A stretch of 17,302 bases of DNA, taken from assembly GCA_023431205.1 (NCBI GenBank), contig JAEYXQ010000165.1:1-17302 (forward strand). Reading direction: 5' to 3'. The position numbers and the translations under genes were made by a program. This document shows positions 14,003-17,302 of this stretch, piece by piece. The number at the start of each line of letters is the position of its first letter. The stretch's first letter is position 1. The notes below the pieces were generated by a model. That model was not told the origin of the DNA. It did not search any database and saw only the letters and a program-made list of their open reading frames with translations. Source of the stretch: Pseudomonadota bacterium (GTDB lineage: Bacteria > Pseudomonadota > Alphaproteobacteria > Rhizobiales > Devosiaceae).

Positions 14003-15580
14003 ATGTCCGCCAGTCCCTCGTCCGCTCCGGTGGCGCCGCAGCCCCAGTCGGTGTCGCTGATCATCGGCGCCGTCGCTGTCACGCTCCTGCTCGCCTCCCT
14101 CGGCCAGACAATTGTTTCGACCGCGCTGCCGGTGATCGTCGGCGAACTCGGTGGCCTCGATCACCTCACCTGGGTGGTCATCGCCTACCTGCTGAGTTCC
14201 ACCGTGGTCGCTCCCATCTACGGCAAGCTGGGCGACCTTTACGGGCGCAAGATCGTGCTGCAGGTGGCCATCGTCATCTTCCTCGCCGGCGCACTCCTGT
14301 CCGCCCTTGCCGGCTCTATGACCTTTCTGATCATCGCCCGCACCGTTCAGGGCCTCGGCGGCGGTGGCCTGATGGTGGTCGCCATGACGGTCGTTGCCGA
14401 TGTCATCCCGCCCCGTGAGCGCGGCAAGATCCAGGGCATTTTCGGCGCCGTCTTTGGTGTCTCCACCGTTGTCGGCCCACTGCTCGGCGGCTTCATCGTC
14501 GAGCACAGCTCCTGGCAGTGGATCTTCCTGATCAACCTGCCTCTGGGCATTCTGGCGCTGGTCGTCATTGGTCTTGTGCTCAAGCCAAATCCCAACCGCG
14601 TCTCGCACAAGGTTGATTATCCTGGCTTCGTGCTGCTCACCGTCGGCCTTTCCGCCTTTGTGCTCGCCACCTCGCTGGGTGGCAACACCTATGGCTGGAC
14701 CTCGCCCGAGATCATCGGTCTGGTCGCGGCCGCCGTCGTCCTGCTCGCCGCCTTCGTTTTCGTCGAAGCCCGCGCCGCCGAGCCGGTGCTGCCGCTGCCG
14801 CTGTTCCGCAACAACACCTTCCTCGTCACCAACGCGGTCGGCTTCCTTGTCGGCATGGCCATGTTCGGCTCGATCACCTTCCTGCCGATGTACCTGCAGC
14901 TCGCCAAGGGCGTGTCGCCCACCAGTTCGGCGCTTCAGCTCGTGCCGATGATGGTGGGCTTGATCGGGGCCTCCACCCTGTCCGGTTTCCTGATGAGCCG
15001 CACCGGCCGCTATCGCTTCCTGCCGATGATTTCGACTGCTGTCCTCGTGGTCGGCATGGTGCTGCTCGCCAACATGCAGCTTGATACTCCCGATTGGCAG
15101 GTCGCCATTTACATGCTGCTGGTCGGCGCCGGCATCGGCCCGGTCAACAGCACCAGCGTCACCGCCACGCAGAACGCCGTACCACAGGCTCTGGTGGGCG
15201 TTGCCACGGCGGGCACCACCCTGTTCCGCCAGATCGGCGGCTCGATCGGCGTGTCCGTCTTCGGCGCCATCTTCGCCAGCGGCCTCGCCAGCCGCCTGGG
15301 GGACCTGCTGCCCGAAGGCAGTGGGGCAGGGGCCTTCAACGCCCGGATGCTCGCCGCCCTCCCGGAGGAGAGCCGGCAGATGGTGCTCGAAGGCTTCGCC
15401 CAGGCGCTTCACCCCGTGTTCTACACCGCTGCCGCAGCCGCGCTCCTGGCCTTCGTTCTGGTGTTCTTCCTGCGCGAAATCCCGCTGGCCACCACGCTGC
15501 GCAAGGAGCCGCAGGCCGAGATCGATGCCGAGGAAGCCGGCGCTGCCGCTGCCGCCGGCGCCCCCGTGGGTGCGCGCTGA
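14003..15580 (+). CDS. DHA2 family (EmrB/QacA-type) MFS efflux transporter
   Basis: Inner-membrane proton-coupled drug exporter of 525 residues with the 14-helix DHA2 plan. It shows the TM1 motif D1 in altered form (LGQTIVSTALP at 33-43), motif A GKLGDLYGRK at 74-83, the TM4 arginine segment IIARTVQGLGGGGLM, and the antiporter motif C GVSTVVGPLLGG at about 152-163. Alternating hydrophobic blocks continue to FFLREIP near 490, then a short acidic and alanine-rich tail. The ATG at 14003 follows GGAGG (13991-13995) by 7 nt; the open frame extends 531 bp upstream only as the antisense shadow of marR. Its divergent position to marR suggests drug- or metabolite-induced expression. The substrate cannot be stated. 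Most DHA2 proteins have aspartate where this one has G34. Confidence 0.94.
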   Translation: MSASPSSAPVAPQPQSVSLIIGAVAVTLLLASLGQTIVSTALPVIVGELGGLDHLTWVVIAYLLSSTVVAPIYGKLGDLYGRKIVLQVAIVIFLAGALLSALAGSMTFLIIARTVQGLGGGGLMVVAMTVVADVIPPRERGKIQGIFGAVFGVSTVVGPLLGGFIVEHSSWQWIFLINLPLGILALVVIGLVLKPNPNRVSHKVDYPGFVLLTVGLSAFVLATSLGGNTYGWTSPEIIGLVAAAVVLLAAFVFVEARAAEPVLPLPLFRNNTFLVTNAVGFLVGMAMFGSITFLPMYLQLAKGVSPTSSALQLVPMMVGLIGASTLSGFLMSRTGRYRFLPMISTAVLVVGMVLLANMQLDTPDWQVAIYMLLVGAGIGPVNSTSVTATQNAVPQALVGVATAGTTLFRQIGGSIGVSVFGAIFASGLASRLGDLLPEGSGAGAFNARMLAALPEESRQMVLEGFAQALHPVFYTAAAAALLAFVLVFFLREIPLATTLRKEPQAEIDAEEAGAAAAAGAPVGAR

Positions 15581-15641
15581 CACTGTGGTAAATGCGCATC
15601 GGTTCCAGGCGCCGTGCGGATTCTCGGAAATGTTAATGGCG

Positions 15642-15674
15642 CGATGAGTCGAGATTGCTACTCTCCACTCATCG
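15642..15674. repeat. 8-bp inverted repeat before the last gene
   Basis: CGATGAGT (15642-15649) and ACTCATCG (15667-15674) are perfect reverse complements with a 17-bp loop, in the 137-bp gap after the DHA2 gene. There is no following T run. It may be an operator or a weak hairpin ending the DHA2 transcript. Confidence 0.45.
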
Positions 15675-15717
15675 AGTTGCCGACTGCGTCACCGGCCCGC
15701 ACCTTGGAGAATCGTTC

Positions 15718-16344
15718 GTGCCCTTGCGCTGGCAGGAAGTGGCTGTGCCACTCATCATCATCGTCACTCTTCTGGTTCTGAAGCACGTTCCGATCACGGC
15801 CAATCTGCCGTTGGCCCGCGCCGCCGGCGTGGTGGCCTTCGGCTATGCCGCTTTCCTGGCGCTGCGGTTGATCCAGCCGGAAGAGGCGCTCAGCGTCCAG
15901 GGCTGGTCCGAACTGCGCCCCGCGATCGTTGAATATTTTGCCTGCTACGGTGCTGCGGCGCTGGCGGTGGTGCTCATGTCCGCCGTGATCGTCATCCCCG
16001 GCACCCGCCACGTGGAGACCACGCAACTGGTCGCCACCTTCCTCGCGGCCCTGATGCTCGGCGGCGGGGCCTTCCTCATCGGTGTCGGTGGCCTGTTCAC
16101 CAGGGTGCGCTGGAACAATTCCGTGCTCGAGCACAAGAGCGCCTTCGGTCGCGAAACCCGCATCGACTGGTCCGACGTCCGCACCGTGCGCCCGAACTGG
16201 CGCGGCATCACCATCGCCACCGAAGACCAGCGCGCCGTGACCTTCTCGCAGTTCCACTGCGGCGCCGCCCAACTGGCCAAACACGCCACCAACCGCGCCC
16301 GCCGCAACCTCGAAACCGCCACTAAAGCCTTCGCGACGCTGTAG
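15718..16344 (+). CDS. Membrane protein of unknown function with C-terminal soluble domain
   Basis: I do not recognise a named family. The 208-residue protein has four hydrophobic segments at about 9-25, 33-51, 72-94 and 106-125, then a soluble part of about 80 residues (RVRWNNSVLEHKSAFGRETRIDWSDV onward). That part alternates strands and ends with a helix rich in A, R and N, reminiscent of bacterial PH-like domains that follow membrane anchors; this resemblance is by eye only. The start is GTG at 15718, chosen because TTGGAGA at 15704-15710 lies 7 nt upstream; the longer frame from TTG at 15655 would add 21 polar residues and absorb the inverted repeat at 15642-15674. It is monocistronic as far as the window shows and is followed by the repeat region. 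Confidence 0.75.
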   Translation: MPLRWQEVAVPLIIIVTLLVLKHVPITANLPLARAAGVVAFGYAAFLALRLIQPEEALSVQGWSELRPAIVEYFACYGAAALAVVLMSAVIVIPGTRHVETTQLVATFLAALMLGGGAFLIGVGGLFTRVRWNNSVLEHKSAFGRETRIDWSDVRTVRPNWRGITIATEDQRAVTFSQFHCGAAQLAKHATNRARRNLETATKAFATL

Positions 16345-16370
16345 GACCGGGGCATCTCCCTCACCCCCGA

Positions 16371-16427
16371 TGTCACCCCCGCGAAAGCGGGGGCCCATCC
16401 CGAGACGCCACCACAGCCGCAAGGTGG
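16371..16427 (+). repeat. Repeat A, copy 1 (GAAA-loop hairpin)
   Basis: The first 35 bp (16371-16405) are identical to 16819-16853 and 17054-17088. They contain CCCCCGC-GAAA-GCGGGGG (16376-16393), a 7-bp stem with a GNRA-type tetraloop. A more variable CAGCCGCAAGG part follows. Confidence 0.85.
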
Positions 16428-16451
16428 TCGTTCAAGCACCTCCGTGCCCGC

Positions 16452-16548
16452 GACCTCGTCCTTCGACGAGCTCAGGATGAGGTCTATGAGAGATCGGGGG
16501 CACCGAAGCTCCATAGACCTCATGGTGAGCCTGTCGAACCACGAGGTC
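16452..16548. repeat. Repeat B, copy 1 (long imperfect palindrome)
   Basis: The left arm starts GACCTCGTCCTTCGAC and the right arm ends GTCGAACCACGAGGTC; each is about 37 bp with few mismatches. The left arm here carries GACGAGCTC where copy 2 has GACAGGCTC. Confidence 0.8.
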
Positions 16549-16616
16549 GGTAACACCGCACGTGCGAGCTCTAGGCTCGTTCACCACCCTAACCACACCC
16601 TCGGTGTCACCCCCGC
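16514..16616 (+). repeat. 103-bp direct repeat, copy 1
   Basis: Matches 16963-17065 (offset 449 bp) at 102 of 103 positions; the only difference is C at 16585 against G at 17034. It covers the right arm of repeat B, a GAGC-TCTAG-GCTC mini-hairpin and the start of the next A-type element. Confidence 0.92.
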
Positions 16617-16634
16617 TTTCGCGGGAATGACACC
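16603..16634. repeat. Half-A hairpin variant
   Basis: GGTGTCA (16603-16609) pairs with TGACACC (16628-16634), and the inner CCCGC-TTTC-GCGGG forms a second stem. The loop is TTTC, the complement of the GAAA loop in repeat A, so this is an A element truncated and read from the other strand. A similar partial unit ends at 17157. Confidence 0.75.
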
Positions 16635-16650
16635 TCGTTTGTTGTGGCCC

Positions 16651-16713
16651 CTCGGCAAGAACCCTGATCTCTCCTCCACCCTCCCCCTTGCGGGGAGGGT
16701 AAGGGAGGGGGTC
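16651..16713 (+). repeat. Repeat C, copy 1 (63 bp)
   Basis: Identical over 63 bp to 17174-17236. It contains the hairpin ACCCTCCCC-cttgc-GGGGAGGGT (16678-16700) followed by AAGGGAGGGGG. No T run follows, so a terminator is not claimed. Confidence 0.9.
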
Positions 16714-16762
16714 GCACCGAAGCGTCATAGACCTAATGGTGAGCTTGTCGAAGGACGAGGTC
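16711..16762. repeat. Repeat B, right half only
   Basis: GTCGCACCGAAG, TAGACCTAATGGTGAGC and the ending GTCGAAGGACGAGGTC match the linker and right arm of repeat B. The left arm is missing and is replaced by repeat C, which abuts it, suggesting insertion or recombination at this junction. Confidence 0.75.
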
Positions 16763-16818
16763 GGTAACACCGCACCTGCGGTCCCTCCGCTCCTTCACCA
16801 CCCTCATCACACTCCCGG

Positions 16819-16876
16819 TGTCACCCCCGCGAAAGCGGGGGCCCATCCCGAGATGCCGCCGCAGCCGCAAGGTGCC
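16819..16876 (+). repeat. Repeat A, copy 2
   Basis: Identical to copy 1 for 35 bp, with the same CCCCCGC-GAAA-GCGGGGG hairpin; it then diverges slightly (ATGCCGCCGCAGCCGCAAGG). It leads directly into B copy 2 as copy 1 leads into B copy 1. Confidence 0.85.
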
Positions 16877-16900
16877 GGTGCGAGGCACCTCAGTGCCCGC

Positions 16901-16997
16901 GACCTCGTCCTTCGACAGGCTCAGGATGAGGTCTACGAGAGAGCGGTCGCACCGAAGCTTCGTAGACCTCATGGTGAGCCTGTCGAACCACGAGGTC
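16901..16997. repeat. Repeat B, copy 2 (best-preserved palindrome)
   Basis: Left arm 16901-16938 and right arm 16960-16997 are reverse complements apart from two paired dinucleotide differences (CC against GG and GG against CC) that sit symmetrically. The central linker is about 21 bp. Confidence 0.85.
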
Positions 16998-17065
16998 GGT
17001 AACACCGCACGTGCGAGCTCTAGGCTCGTTCACGACCCTAACCACACCCTCGGTGTCACCCCCGC
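16963..17065 (+). repeat. 103-bp direct repeat, copy 2
   Basis: Partner of 16514-16616 with a single substitution at 17034. Confidence 0.92.
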
Positions 17066-17110
17066 GAAAGCGGGGGCCCATCCCGAGATGCCGCCACAGC
17101 CGCAAGATGG
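17054..17110 (+). repeat. Repeat A, copy 3
   Basis: Carries the identical 35-bp core (17054-17088) and hairpin, then CCACAGCCGCAAGATGG. Unlike copies 1 and 2 it is not followed by a full repeat B but by a half-A unit (to 17157) and repeat C. Confidence 0.85.
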
Positions 17111-17173
17111 CAGTACAAGCACCTCAGGATGGATTTCCGCTTCCGCGGGAATGACACCGCGTTTGTTGTTGCT

Positions 17174-17236
17174 CTCGGCAAGAACCCTGATCTCTCCTCC
17201 ACCCTCCCCCTTGCGGGGAGGGTAAGGGAGGGGGTC
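17174..17236 (+). repeat. Repeat C, copy 2 (63 bp)
   Basis: Identical to 16651-16713; hairpin arms at 17201-17209 and 17215-17223. It is followed by C-rich sequence and the 9-bp tandem array. Confidence 0.9.
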
Positions 17237-17253
17237 CCTCCACCCCCACAAAT

Positions 17254-17289
17254 TTATCCCCCTTATCCCCCTTATCCCCCTTATCCCCC
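17254..17289 (+). repeat. 9-bp tandem repeat, four copies of TTATCCCCC
   Basis: Four perfect head-to-tail copies, followed by the C-rich ACCCCCTCCACCT at the window edge. Perfect short tandem units of this kind vary in copy number by slippage. Confidence 0.93.
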
Positions 17290-17302
17290 ACCCCCTCCAC
17301 CT

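Larger units (their letters stand above)
16345..17302. other. 958-bp non-coding repeat mosaic
   Basis: No believable gene is present. Open frames here are 70-135 residues, occur on both strands, and encode the same low-information peptides (for example GPRFRGGDT or LSNHEVGNT) because they read through repeated DNA. Individual repeats are listed separately. The order is A-B-link-C-half B-A-B-A-C-tandem, which suggests growth by duplication of composite blocks. Confidence 0.85.

Noticed and set aside
13910..15583. Open frame of 557 codons on the minus strand opposite the DHA2 gene
   Set aside because: The composition (very rich in D, E, G, H, Q) is a mirror of the hydrophobic transporter codons; it has no domain and no plausible start site.
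16371..17236. Possible CRISPR array
   Set aside because: The repeats are of several kinds, 35 to 103 bp long and irregularly spaced, with no uniform spacers and no cas genes nearby.
16432..17251. Several small open frames of 70-135 codons on both strands at the right end
   Set aside because: They all lie in the repeat mosaic and give repeated peptides from repeated DNA; none has a convincing ribosome site.

Overview
This GC-rich, densely coding window looks like a chromosomal segment of an alphaproteobacterium, most likely of the order Hyphomicrobiales (a Devosia-like organism is my best guess). The guess rests on gene order (lptF-lptG divergent from pepA, then holC, with an ABC-F ATPase and ndk nearby), on compact operons with ATGA/TGATG overlaps, and on dispersed palindromic repeats of a kind I remember from this class. 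The genus is inference.

Layout. 1-1535 (minus): the start of lptG, cut by the window edge, and complete lptF, which encode the permease pair of the lipopolysaccharide exporter. 1701-4807 (plus): pepA, a GNAT acetyltransferase, holC (DNA polymerase III chi) and a YitT-type membrane protein, tightly packed. 4800-8511 (minus): an ABC-F ATPase and a DUF985 cupin overlapping by 4 bp, then a secreted DUF4344 putative metallopeptidase and a DUF1697 protein overlapping by 1 bp. 8713-9835 (plus): a small secreted protein of unknown function, ndk, and a 4-oxalocrotonate tautomerase-like protein coupled to ndk, closed by a clear intrinsic terminator. 10004-11977 (plus): a DEAD-box RNA helicase with a DbpA-type RNA-binding domain and a basic tail. 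11981-13869 (minus): a MarR regulator followed by a SetA/B-like MFS transporter. 14003-15580 (plus): a 14-TM DHA2 drug-efflux transporter divergent from marR. 15718-16344 (plus): a membrane protein of unknown function.

The final 958 bp (16345-17302) holds no believable gene. It is a mosaic of palindromic repeats: a 35-bp core with a GAAA-loop hairpin (three copies), an approximately 97-bp imperfect palindrome (two full copies, one half copy), a 63-bp element (two identical copies), a 103-bp direct repeat with one mismatch, and four copies of a 9-bp tandem repeat.

How the genes relate. Most are housekeeping (envelope biogenesis, peptide turnover, replication, nucleotide pools, RNA remodelling). 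The clearest regulatory unit is marR with its two flanking transporters: a perfect TACATG-N7-CATGTA dyad overlapping a TTGACA hexamer lies between marR and the DHA2 pump, which suggests a ligand-responsive efflux module. I found no RNA gene, CRISPR array, insertion sequence or prophage, and no strong evidence of a new multi-gene system. The repeat mosaic and the marR operator region most deserve a second look.
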